From positions 1-13,552 of the forward strand of contig JBBQHX010000081.1 in NCBI GenBank assembly GCA_038324385.1: a stretch of DNA of 13,552 bases, written 5' to 3'. The position numbers and the translations under genes are program-made. The stretch comes from JBBQHX01 sp038324385. Its GTDB lineage: Bacteria; Gemmatimonadota; Gemmatimonadetes; Gemmatimonadales; Gemmatimonadaceae. Below, piece by piece: positions 1 to 6,198 of the stretch (position 1 is its first letter; each line of letters begins with the position of its first letter). The notes below the pieces were generated by a model. It made no database searches, had not been told where the DNA came from, and worked only from the letters and a program-made list of their open reading frames with translations.

Positions 1-1589
1 GGTACCCCGAAGGCACCGGTCCCTTCCCGCTCGTCCTGATCGTGCATGGCAACCACGACCCGAAGGATTTCTCCGACCCGGGCTACGCCTACCTCGGCGA
101 GCACCTCGCCAGTCGCGGCTACATCCTCGCGAGCGTCGACATGAACTTCGTCAACGGTGCCACACGCGGCGAGAACGACGCCCGCGGCTGGCTGCTGTTG
201 AAGCATCTGGAAGCGTGGCGCGGCTTCAACGACTCCACCACCTCGCCGCTGCGGGGGCGCGTCGACCTTACCAACATTGCACTGATGGGGCACTCGCGCG
301 GCGGAGAGGCGGTGGCGCACGCGGCGTCGTTCAACCGCATGGAACGCTACCCCGACGACGCGAACGTGCGATTGGACTTCAATTTCGCCATCAAGTCGCT
401 CGTCGCCATCGCACCGGTCGATGGTCAGTATCGGCCGGCCGATCAGTTCGTGCCGATCCGCAACGTGAACTATCTCGTCTTCCACGGATCCCACGATGGC
501 GACGTGTCGACGTTTTCTGGCCTTCGGCAGTATCAGCGACTGGAGTTCACCGACGGCGGCGACTGGTTCAAGTCGGCCGTCTACATGTATCGCGCGAACC
601 ACGGCCAGTGGAACAGCGTCTGGGGTCCCTATGACAACGGACGCCGCTCCCCCCGCCGGCTCGAGCTCGCCGCGTTGATCGAGCCGGAGGCGCAACGGGA
701 GTTCGCCCTGGTCTACATCACCACCTTCCTCGACGCGACACTGCGCGGCGACCGGCGCGGTGTGGCGCTGTTCCGCGATCATCGCGCGGCCGGCCAGTGG
801 CTACCGAAGACGATGTACATCACGCGCTTCGAGGAATCGTCGTTCGAGCCGGTGGCGACATACGAGGAGGACGTGGACGTGACCACCGCGACGATGGCCG
901 GCGTGACGATCCGCGGCGACAGCCTGACGACGTGGCGTGAGGCACCGATCCCCTATCGCGGGACGGGTACCGACACTCAGCAGTCCAACGCGGTCTGGCT
1001 GGGCTGGAACAATCGCATCGCCGGTCCCGATACCGCCGCCCGCGCGACCCCGGCGAGCTACACGATCGCGTTGGACAGCGTGGCCGTGGATGCGCTGCCG
1101 ATGGGGCCGGGCGCCGTGCTGAATCTCCTCCTCGCGCCCACGCGCGACGTGCCCGCGCCGCGCCCCCTCCCCCGCGACACCACGCGGCGCGATACCACCG
1201 CCCGCCCCGCGCCGCGGGCACCGCGGGCACCGCGGCCTCCCCGCGTCGCGCCGGACACCACGCCGATGGATCTGACCATCGAACTGGTCGACGCGGCCGG
1301 CGTGCGTGCCCGGGTCCCCCTCTCACGCTATGGCGCCATTCGCCGGCCGCTCGACGTCTACATCTCGCGGCGGCGCGGGCGCGACGCATCGAGCTTTGCG
1401 CGCACCTTCGAATACGTCCTGCAGTCGTACCACCTGCCGCTGGCGGACTTCTCGGCGGCCGAACCCGGTTTCGACGCCACGCGCGTGCAGCAGGTGCGAC
1501 TCGTCTTCGATCGCTCCGTCGCCGGCACGGTGATCGTCGATCAGATCGGCTTCTCCCGCCCGAATCCGGACTTTCTCGCCCGGCGATAG
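1..1589 (+). CDS. alpha/beta-hydrolase fold protein with C-terminal beta-rich extension (5' partial)
   Basis: The reading frame is open from the left edge (first full codon at 3), so the N-terminus and any signal peptide lie outside; 528 residues are visible. Family knowledge: the alpha/beta-hydrolase catalytic triad is visible in order. The oxyanion region reads LIVHGNHD near visible residue 15, the nucleophile elbow is GHSRGG with its Ser codon at 294-296, the acid is in HGSHDGD (Asp codon 495-497) and the His is in RANHGQW (codon 600-602). This suits a secreted esterase, lipase or PAF-acetylhydrolase-like enzyme; the substrate is not evident. From about visible residue 290 a second, beta-rich region follows, interrupted by a Pro/Arg/Ala/Thr-rich linker (about 379-422), and it ends in a VRLVF...VIVDQIGF pattern resembling galactose-binding-like beta-sandwich modules (inference). 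The next gene converges on it. The hydrolase call is firm; the role is not. Confidence 0.85.
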   Translation, partial: YPEGTGPFPLVLIVHGNHDPKDFSDPGYAYLGEHLASRGYILASVDMNFVNGATRGENDARGWLLLKHLEAWRGFNDSTTSPLRGRVDLTNIALMGHSRGGEAVAHAASFNRMERYPDDANVRLDFNFAIKSLVAIAPVDGQYRPADQFVPIRNVNYLVFHGSHDGDVSTFSGLRQYQRLEFTDGGDWFKSAVYMYRANHGQWNSVWGPYDNGRRSPRRLELAALIEPEAQREFALVYITTFLDATLRGDRRGVALFRDHRAAGQWLPKTMYITRFEESSFEPVATYEEDVDVTTATMAGVTIRGDSLTTWREAPIPYRGTGTDTQQSNAVWLGWNNRIAGPDTAARATPASYTIALDSVAVDALPMGPGAVLNLLLAPTRDVPAPRPLPRDTTRRDTTARPAPRAPRAPRPPRVAPDTTPMDLTIELVDAAGVRARVPLSRYGAIRRPLDVYISRRRGRDASSFARTFEYVLQSYHLPLADFSAAEPGFDATRVQQVRLVFDRSVAGTVIVDQIGFSRPNPDFLARR

Positions 1590-1710
1590 GCCGCCGTCGA
1601 TGGTGGCCGCTCGACCCGCGCCCTCGCGTCCGTGATCGCGCACCGCATCCGCATCGCGCGCGGTTCCGCTTCACGCCAGAGCTCGACCGTCCAACTCCGG
1701 CGCGTGCGGC

Positions 1711-2211
1711 TCAGTACGCGACCCGGACGTAGCGCAATCCGTCGAGATACAGGATGTCGTCCCGCCCGCTGGTGCGCAGGTCGAACCGAACGCTGACGCG
1801 GCCGAGCCCGGGCGGATCGTAGTAGTCGAGGACAATGCGGTCGCGATCATAGTCGTCGAGATACCAGACGGCCGCGGCCCCGAACGTCTCGTACGGACGC
1901 CCCGCGAGATCGGTGATGACCTCGGTGTAGTCGGCGCGGTCGCGGCGGAATCGCCACGTGGTCTCGACGAGCGCGTTGCCCCACCAGGCATCGTTCACCT
2001 GCTCGGTGCGCCGCCAGCTACCCTCGAGCTGGCGCTGGGCGCTGCCGGGCCCGGTGATGATGTCACCGGCGACGCAGGCACTGGCGAGCAGCAGCAGCGC
2101 CACGGCGGGGAGCACCCGGCGCGTGAGGCGACCGAGCGTGAGGCGACCGAGGGGGAGCCGGGACGCGTGGGACTCGGCCGAGGCGCGAACGAACGAACGG
2201 AAGGTACGCAT
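1711..2211 (-). CDS. small lipoprotein of unknown function
   Basis: A 166-residue protein not recognised as a named family. It has a long basic N-region, a hydrophobic stretch and a lipobox LLASAC with the lipidation Cys at residue 46, so it is predicted to be a signal-peptidase-II lipoprotein. The mature part is about 120 residues, opens with LEGSWRR and is rich in aromatic and charged residues in alternating beta-like runs (YLDDYDRDRIVLDYYD). This recalls lipocalin-like small barrels, but that is only an impression. The ATG at 2211 has a GAGGA about 9 nt upstream, which supports the long N-region. An internal GTG at residue 33 would leave no basic N-region. The signal region carries a perfect 15-bp tandem duplication (separate entry). 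It is the last of three minus-strand envelope genes, 98 bp after the barrel gene. Confidence 0.75.
   Translation of the reverse strand: MRTFRSFVRASAESHASRLPLGRLTLGRLTRRVLPAVALLLLASACVAGDIITGPGSAQRQLEGSWRRTEQVNDAWWGNALVETTWRFRRDRADYTEVITDLAGRPYETFGAAAVWYLDDYDRDRIVLDYYDPPGLGRVSVRFDLRTSGRDDILYLDGLRYVRVAY
2122..2151. repeat. 15-bp perfect tandem duplication inside a signal-peptide region
   Basis: The unit CGTGAGGCGACCGAG occurs twice back to back (2122-2136 and 2137-2151). On the minus strand it encodes LGRLT twice, at residues 21-30 of the lipoprotein, just before the hydrophobic core. The frame is kept, so the change adds five residues including one Arg to the N-region. Confidence 0.9.
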
Positions 2212-2232
2212 GATCGGAGTCCTCGTGCGGCA

Positions 2233-2271
2233 CCGGCGGCGCTCGTCAGGCGCGGCGGGTCACGCCGCCGG
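2233..2271. repeat. 9-bp inverted repeat between the barrel gene and the lipoprotein gene
   Basis: The arms CCGGCGGCG (2233-2241) and CGCCGCCGG (2263-2271) are perfect complements around a 21-nt loop. In the minus direction the hairpin begins 38 nt after the barrel stop and ends 21 nt before the lipoprotein start. It may act as a terminator or attenuating leader hairpin; there is no U-tract, and such G+C-rich repeats also arise by chance. Confidence 0.4.
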
Positions 2272-2309
2272 CCGGACCGGCGCCGCGTGAGGCTCCGAGC
2301 GCCTGCCGA

Positions 2310-3365
2310 TCAGCGTCCGCGCCAGCGCACGCCGAGGCGATGCACCGATCCAGCGCCGTCGTACGGGTGGAACGCATAGTCCAGCGTGAATGAATCCAAC
2401 ACGAACCCCGCGCCGAGCGTCAGGACACTCGCACCGCCGCGTGGAACCCGCGCGCCGATGCGTCCCGCGATCCCGATCCCCTCCACGGGCACATACATCG
2501 TCTCAACCCCGCCCCCGGCGATCACCGTTCCGTCCAGCCGAACGGCGAGATCCGCCGCGGCCGCAAGGTCGAAGAGTGCGAAAGGCACGGCCGGCGTGTA
2601 TGGCGCCGTCGCCAGGCCGATCGCCAGTTCCGTGGGGAGCTCGATTCGGTCGTCGCCCGCGATCAGGCCACGTCCGATGTTGCGAACCGCCACCCCCACG
2701 CCGATCCGCGTTCCGGTGGCGACCCCTACATCGGCCGCCAGCGTCCCGCTTCGCTCCGAGCCCAGACGATGTTCGGCGTACTTCGCCGTCGCCCCGACGC
2801 GGTACCCCTTCACCGTTCGCGCATAGGCCAGCGCGGCAACCAGGCTCGCCGCATCCACCGGTCCGCGCGACAGCAGTTCGTCCGCGCGGCGCGGCACCGC
2901 CGCCAGGCAGGCGCCGCACGCGGCGCCCCAGTCCAGCCCCTGCACGCCGATCCCGATCGTGCCGCCCACCGCGGCGGTCGATGACCGGAAGGACAGCGCC
3001 GTCGACGCCGTGCCGAACCGCTGCGCATCCACGCCAATCCCCACCTGCCCGGCGAGATTCGCCGGGTTCGCGAAGACCGCGCTCTCGTCGCGCGCCGCCG
3101 TGGCCGCGTCGCCCATGGCCGCCGCGCGAGCACTGGCCGGCAGGGTGAGCGCGGGCGCCGCCCATCGGTCGTCCTGCTGCGCCATCAGGGGCTCGTTACG
3201 CACCAGCCCTGACGCAAAGACGACGGCTACCGCAGCGACGCGTACGGCGACTGGTGAGCGGCTGGCCCAGCGAGCGAGCACGCGGACTGTGAGATCGTGA
3301 TGCACGGAGCGCGGATGAGAGGAGTGAGCGACCTGGTCGCGGTGGAAACTACGACCAGGGCGCAT
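2310..3365 (-). CDS. PorV/PorQ-like outer-membrane beta-barrel protein
   Basis: A 351-residue product from the longest frame. After a hydrophobic signal region it carries ARAAAMGDA...DESAVFANPANLAG (about residues 79-106). This is the N-terminal signature of the PorV/PorQ-type, FadL-like barrels, usually written as MGDA followed by a D-A-x-x-x-NPA element. The rest is Gly/Val/Ala-rich with alternating beta-strand character (IGIGVQG, IGVGVAVRNIGRG, LTLGAGFVLDSFTLDYAF), as expected for an outer-membrane barrel. A short CGAC motif (CxxC) sits near residue 149. The start is uncertain: the ATG at 3365 gives about 28 residues before the signal peptide and no convincing Shine-Dalgarno site, whereas the in-frame GTG at 3281 would give a standard signal peptide ending LMA|QQ. 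The preceding barrel gene ends 96 bp upstream. The family call is good; the specific cargo is unknown. Confidence 0.75.
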   Translation of the reverse strand: MRPGRSFHRDQVAHSSHPRSVHHDLTVRVLARWASRSPVAVRVAAVAVVFASGLVRNEPLMAQQDDRWAAPALTLPASARAAAMGDAATAARDESAVFANPANLAGQVGIGVDAQRFGTASTALSFRSSTAAVGGTIGIGVQGLDWGAACGACLAAVPRRADELLSRGPVDAASLVAALAYARTVKGYRVGATAKYAEHRLGSERSGTLAADVGVATGTRIGVGVAVRNIGRGLIAGDDRIELPTELAIGLATAPYTPAVPFALFDLAAAADLAVRLDGTVIAGGGVETMYVPVEGIGIAGRIGARVPRGGASVLTLGAGFVLDSFTLDYAFHPYDGAGSVHRLGVRWRGR

Positions 3366-3405
3366 CGCGGCAACGTCGCCGCCCTGCCTCTGCTCCCGTC
3401 ACACC

Positions 3406-3423
3406 ACGGTCGTGGACGACCGT
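3406..3423. repeat. 18-bp near-perfect palindrome between two envelope genes
   Basis: ACGGTCGT (3406-3413) and ACGACCGT (3416-3423) are perfect complements separated only by GG. The site lies 38 nt past the stop of the small barrel gene and 40 nt before the longest start of the PorV-like gene. It could be an operator or the stem of a terminator. No T-run follows on the minus strand, so intrinsic termination is doubtful. Confidence 0.45.
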
Positions 3424-3461
3424 CGCCGCGTACGAACGTTCCTCTACGGTCCGCGCGCCGG

Positions 3462-4139
3462 TCAGAACGCGAGACGGAGCCCGGCGGTCAGCGCCCAGTT
3501 GTGCGTCGTCCCCGTGTTCAGACCGAAGCCCACGCCCTCCTCGGCGTCGAAGCGTCCGATGTAGTCCTTGACCATGAGCTGCAGGCCGAGCGAGGGCGTG
3601 ATGTTCACGTCCACGCCACCGCCGACGTTGTAGGCGAGGTTGGTGCCTCGCGAATCGACCAATGAGTTGTTCAGCCGCTGGGTGATCGCGCCGACGCCGC
3701 CCTGCACGAAGGGGCGAATGCCCAGTCCGCCCGCGGTCTCGATCGGAACGCCGAGCTGGATGCCGCCGTCGTAGACCCACATCGTGCTCTCGCCGACATT
3801 GAAGCCGCCGATGATCGGAACCCCGACCCGCAGGTCGCTACGCGAGTAGCCCAGGTTGCCGACGATCGCGATGTTCGGCGTCAGGTCGACACCGAGCTGC
3901 GCACCGACGATCGGGCCGTTGGCACTCGTGAGGTTGGAGCCGAGCGGACCCGAGATGATGTCACCCGTGATCAGCATGCCGGCATACGGGGCCACATGAA
4001 TCATCGGACCGACGCGGGTCGCGCGCTGCGCGTCGGCGACGGTCGTCGTCAGGACGAGCGCGGCGGTCGCGGCGGCGCTGGCGGCCAGCAGTCGCGAGCG
4101 CTGCGTCAGCACGGGAATCGAACGAGAGATGGCGCGCAT
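3462..4139 (-). CDS. outer-membrane beta-barrel protein (OmpA/opacity-like)
   Basis: A 225-residue protein. The start at 4139 is chosen because GGAGG lies 6 nt upstream of the ATG and a clean signal peptide follows (RSRLLAASAAATAALVL core, cleavage near VADA|Q at residue 36). The frame stays open a further 52 codons upstream, but that extension is Cys/His-rich and unlike a signal sequence. The mature part has repeated amphipathic beta-strands and Gly turns (VGPMIHVAPYAGML, GAQLGVDLTPNIAIVGNLGYS, IRPFVQGGVGA, AYNVGGGVDVNITPSLGLQLMVKD) and ends LTAGLRLAF. The terminal Phe is typical for recognition by the BAM assembly machinery. Eight-stranded barrels of this kind are often structural or adhesion proteins; no specific role can be read. 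It probably starts the three-gene envelope block and has the strongest RBS in the window. Confidence 0.85.
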   Translation of the reverse strand: MRAISRSIPVLTQRSRLLAASAAATAALVLTTTVADAQRATRVGPMIHVAPYAGMLITGDIISGPLGSNLTSANGPIVGAQLGVDLTPNIAIVGNLGYSRSDLRVGVPIIGGFNVGESTMWVYDGGIQLGVPIETAGGLGIRPFVQGGVGAITQRLNNSLVDSRGTNLAYNVGGGVDVNITPSLGLQLMVKDYIGRFDAEEGVGFGLNTGTTHNWALTAGLRLAF

Positions 4140-4152
4140 GGAACCTCCAGGG
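4132..4152 (-). promoter_or_regulatory. strong Shine-Dalgarno site of the small barrel gene
   Basis: On the minus strand the sequence reads CTGGAGGTTCCATG, so GGAGG ends 6 nt before the ATG at 4139. It decides the start of the barrel gene against the longer open frame. Confidence 0.8.
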
Positions 4153-4490
4153 ACGGGCGTCGAACCGCTGTGGCCACCAGTGGCGACGCAGGTCGCATCG
4201 TGGTGGCACACCGCGCGAGTCGCGCGGCACCCACTGGGAAGGCATGGCCGGGACCATCTCTCCTGGTGCGGCGTATCCCGTTCACTACGAATCACTTAGC
4301 CCTGACCGGCGGTCGCTCGTCGCGTTGTGAACGTCCATTCTGGAGGACGACACGCCGTCCCGCCGTGATACGGTCGGCGTGGCGGGGGGTCCGCCGATCC
4401 GCGTGAGGCCGACGCGAACGAGCGACCATGGCATCGATCGCCGTTAGTGGCGGCTGTGGCGCCTGTGGCGGGCAGCTACTCGCGCCGCGG
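4140..4490. other. 351-bp intergenic region upstream of the small barrel gene
   Basis: No credible gene is seen. The region should hold the barrel promoter (minus strand), but I find no convincing -10/-35 pair. It contains a compact hairpin, CCGCGCG-AGT-CGCGCGG (4211-4227), 72-88 nt upstream of the barrel start, and a looser repeat, CACGCCG (4351-4357) with CGGCGTG (4375-4381). Next to the stop of the winged-helix gene is a short direct repeat of CTGTGGCG. Confidence 0.5.
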
Positions 4491-5156
4491 TCAGTTGCCG
4501 TCGGCGGGTACGATGTCGAATCGGTACCCGACGCCGCGGATGCAGTGCAGGTAGCGCGGCGCGCGCGGATCACGCTCGAGCTTGCGACGCAGCTTGAAGA
4601 TGCACTGATCGAGCGCCCGGCTGCCGGCGGGAAATTCGTGGTCCCACAACTCCCGCTGCAACTCATGGCGCAGCACGACCTCGCCTGCACGGTTGAGCAG
4701 CACGAGCAGCAGCGCGAACTCCTGCCGCGTGAGGGTGACGGGCTTCCCCTGCTGCCACACGCGGTGTGCCGGGATATCGATCTCCAGATCGCCCACCGCG
4801 ACGCGGGTCAGGGTGTCGCGCGGAGGCTGGTGCAACTCGCGCGTCCACGACAGCGGGGACGTCCCGCGGACCAGTGCCGGACGCGACACGCCGTTCCGGG
4901 ATGCCAGTCCGCCGTGCGACGCGGCCGGCGACTCGAGCATCGCCGCCACGCGTGCGAGGAATTCGTGCATGACGAGGCGCCACTCGTCCGACTCGTCCGC
5001 GAGGTCGGCGTGCATCGCACGCGCGACGGGGGCGGAGGCGGAGCCGGCGGGGCCCGCCATGATGCGCACGGCGATGTCGGATCCGTCCACGTCCCCGAGC
5101 GTCGGCGCGGATAGTTGAATCGTCAGTTCGACACCCGATGGCATTGCTGAAATCAT
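4491..5156 (-). CDS. OmpR/PhoB-type winged-helix DNA-binding protein lacking a receiver domain
   Basis: A 221-residue protein. The C-terminal ~100 residues (about 119-219) are a full OmpR/PhoB-type transcriptional effector domain: a beta-strand lead-in (VAVGDLEIDIPAHRVW), LTRQEFALLLVLLNRAGEVV, a recognition helix around ALDQCIFKLRRKLE and the wing YLHCIRGVGYRF. The N-terminal ~110 residues have no receiver features (no acidic pair, no phospho-acceptor Asp, no KP motif). They look like a short beta segment, a helix (EWRLVMHEFLARVAAMLE) and a low-complexity linker, so input is not by classical phosphorylation. The start at 5156 is preferred over the ATG at 5180 because AGGGAG lies 6 nt upstream. 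A 9-bp inverted repeat lies upstream (5213-5240). It sits on the same strand as, and 338 bp downstream of, the PYP-like gene. Domain call secure; regulon unknown. Confidence 0.85.
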   Translation of the reverse strand: MISAMPSGVELTIQLSAPTLGDVDGSDIAVRIMAGPAGSASAPVARAMHADLADESDEWRLVMHEFLARVAAMLESPAASHGGLASRNGVSRPALVRGTSPLSWTRELHQPPRDTLTRVAVGDLEIDIPAHRVWQQGKPVTLTRQEFALLLVLLNRAGEVVLRHELQRELWDHEFPAGSRALDQCIFKLRRKLERDPRAPRYLHCIRGVGYRFDIVPADGN

Positions 5157-5212
5157 CGTCCGCTCCCTGTCCAGTTGCATTGATCACGCAGTCCGCGAGG
5201 GTTTCTCTCCAT

Positions 5213-5240
5213 CGCTTGGACAGTCGTGGGCGTCCAAGCG
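5213..5240. promoter_or_regulatory. candidate operator: 9-bp perfect inverted repeat upstream of the winged-helix gene
   Basis: CGCTTGGAC (5213-5221) and GTCCAAGCG (5232-5240) are perfect complements with a 10-nt spacer; the half-site centres are 19 bp apart, close to two helical turns. The distal arm overlaps a 10-bp palindrome, CGTTGCAACG (5239-5248). The repeat lies 57-84 bp upstream of the winged-helix start, where a regulator would act, so autoregulation is possible. It could instead be a transcript hairpin. Confidence 0.5.
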
Positions 5241-5308
5241 TTGCAACGAGTCCTCACCGCTCATTCCGCGGCCGCCATCCCTGGCGACGGATCGAACGAA
5301 CTCTTGCC

Positions 5309-5325
5309 CTCCGTACGATACGGAG
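5309..5325. repeat. compact 7-bp inverted repeat
   Basis: CTCCGTA (5309-5315) and TACGGAG (5319-5325) flank the loop CGA. It lies 153 bp upstream of the winged-helix start and 170 bp downstream of the PYP-like stop. It may be a second regulatory site or a transcript hairpin. Confidence 0.4.
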
Positions 5326-5447
5326 CGCAATACGTGTCAGTGAGCTTCAGGGGACGGAACACGCACTCGGGGCGACGAACCGCGCATCGGCAGGTACGAA
5401 CCGGCGGCGGCCGGGCGCTGGCCGCTCGGCGGGCACCCTGGCGGACT

Positions 5448-5489
5448 GGTCGGCCGGTCTGCGCTCGGCTGGTCTCCGCTCGGCCGACC
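5448..5489 (-). terminator. candidate terminator hairpin after the PYP-like gene
   Basis: GGTCGGCCG (5448-5456) and CGGCCGACC (5481-5489) are perfect complements. On the minus strand the stem begins 5 nt after the PYP-like stop codon. The 24-nt loop lies largely within a 15-bp imperfect tandem repeat (5456-5470 and 5471-5485, 13 of 15 matching). No U-tract follows, so it may only stabilise the 3' end. Confidence 0.4.
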
Positions 5490-5494
5490 GTCCG

Positions 5495-5905
5495 TCAGTC
5501 GGTCTCGATCGGCTGCCCCTCGATGTCCGAGATCAGCACCCAGACGCTCCGCGTGCGGCGGGAGTAGAAGAGACGGACGGTGACGTCGCGCGGCTTCTGC
5601 TTGAAGGCGAAGTGGAAGCGGAACGAGACGTCCAGCGACTCTCGGCGCACCCCCTCGCGAAAGCGGCCATGGAACGCCTGCACCTTCGTGCACGGCGCGA
5701 CCTCGGTGAAGAACTGCTTCCCGATCTGCTGCTGCTGCGACAGCGACGCGAGACGCGACTCGACGGCGTTGAACTTGAGGATCCGGCCCTGCGCATCGAG
5801 CTGGATGATGCCATAGGGCAGGTGGTCCAACTCGGTCGCCGTCATCTCGTCGACGGCCTCCAGGAGCTGGTCTTCGTCGTCGGACGGTGGAGCGGGGGTG
5901 GGCAT
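5495..5905 (-). CDS. photoactive yellow protein (PYP)-like PAS protein
   Basis: A 136-residue single-PAS protein. PYP is a cytoplasmic blue-light sensor that binds p-coumaric acid by a thioester to Cys69. Recalled against the Halorhodospira halophila sequence, this protein aligns without gaps from about PYP residue 18 to 120. Anchors are IQLD, NA-x-E, IGK-x-FF, VAPCT, the G-x-F-x-EGV helix and W119. Present here: the Cys equivalent to Cys69 (residue 72) and the Glu equivalent to Glu46 (residue 49). Changed: Tyr42 to Phe (45), Thr50 to Ala (53), Arg52 to Leu (55), Met100 to Gln. Phe in place of Tyr42 removes one of the two side-chain hydrogen bonds to the chromophore phenolate, so an altered absorption peak or loss of chromophore is possible. 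An Asp/Glu-rich N-cap replaces the PYP N-terminal cap. A GTG at 5908 directly precedes the ATG; no good RBS is visible. No chromophore-synthesis gene (tyrosine ammonia lyase, coumarate-CoA ligase) lies in the window. A divergent receiver gene is upstream. Confidence 0.8.
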   Translation of the reverse strand: MPTPAPPSDDEDQLLEAVDEMTATELDHLPYGIIQLDAQGRILKFNAVESRLASLSQQQQIGKQFFTEVAPCTKVQAFHGRFREGVRRESLDVSFRFHFAFKQKPRDVTVRLFYSRRTRSVWVLISDIEGQPIETD

Positions 5906-6198
5906 CACGGCGGTCGGGAACGAGGAAGCGGGGCGTCGTCAGGCGGCGACCGTGCGGCCGGCATAACGCCGTTGCTGCGTCTGCTCGACTGACACGATCG
6001 GTACGCCAGCGCACAAAACGATGTCTAACCAGTGCCGACGGACGCGCTTGAACAATACGCGGCGATCGCCTATCGTACACCCTGGACGATGTCGAACCGC
6101 GGCCCCCTCGCGCGGCGGAACCTCGGCGCCGTCCAACGCGCGGGTCGCCGCTCCGGTGACCCGTGACCGCTGTCACATCCCTGTGTTGAGGATCGGCG
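5906..6198. promoter_or_regulatory. divergent promoter region between the PYP-like and receiver genes
   Basis: This 293-bp non-coding stretch lies between two divergent genes and should hold both promoters. I see no strong -10/-35 pair. It contains a small hairpin, GTGAC-CGCT-GTCAC (6163-6176), preceded by another GTGAC (6156-6160), 22-42 bp upstream of the receiver start. A further short inverted pair, ATCGT/ACGAT, lies near 6074-6093. Confidence 0.45.

Larger units (their letters stand above)
5157..5494. other. 338-bp intergenic region between the PYP-like and winged-helix genes
   Basis: No gene is seen. The region holds several symmetric elements: the 9-bp inverted repeat at 5213-5240, a CTCCGTA-CGA-TACGGAG hairpin (5309-5325), and a 9-bp inverted repeat just after the PYP-like stop (5448-5489). 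The spacing suggests that the winged-helix gene has its own promoter rather than sharing a transcript with the PYP-like gene. Confidence 0.5.

Noticed and set aside
1590..1710. Possible terminator between the convergent hydrolase and lipoprotein genes
   Set aside because: Only short, imperfect G+C-rich complementarities such as CACCGC/GCGGT are seen, without a convincing stem or T-run.
4140..4295. 52-codon upstream extension of the small barrel gene
   Set aside because: A strong GGAGG site and proper signal peptide mark the ATG at 4139 as the start.
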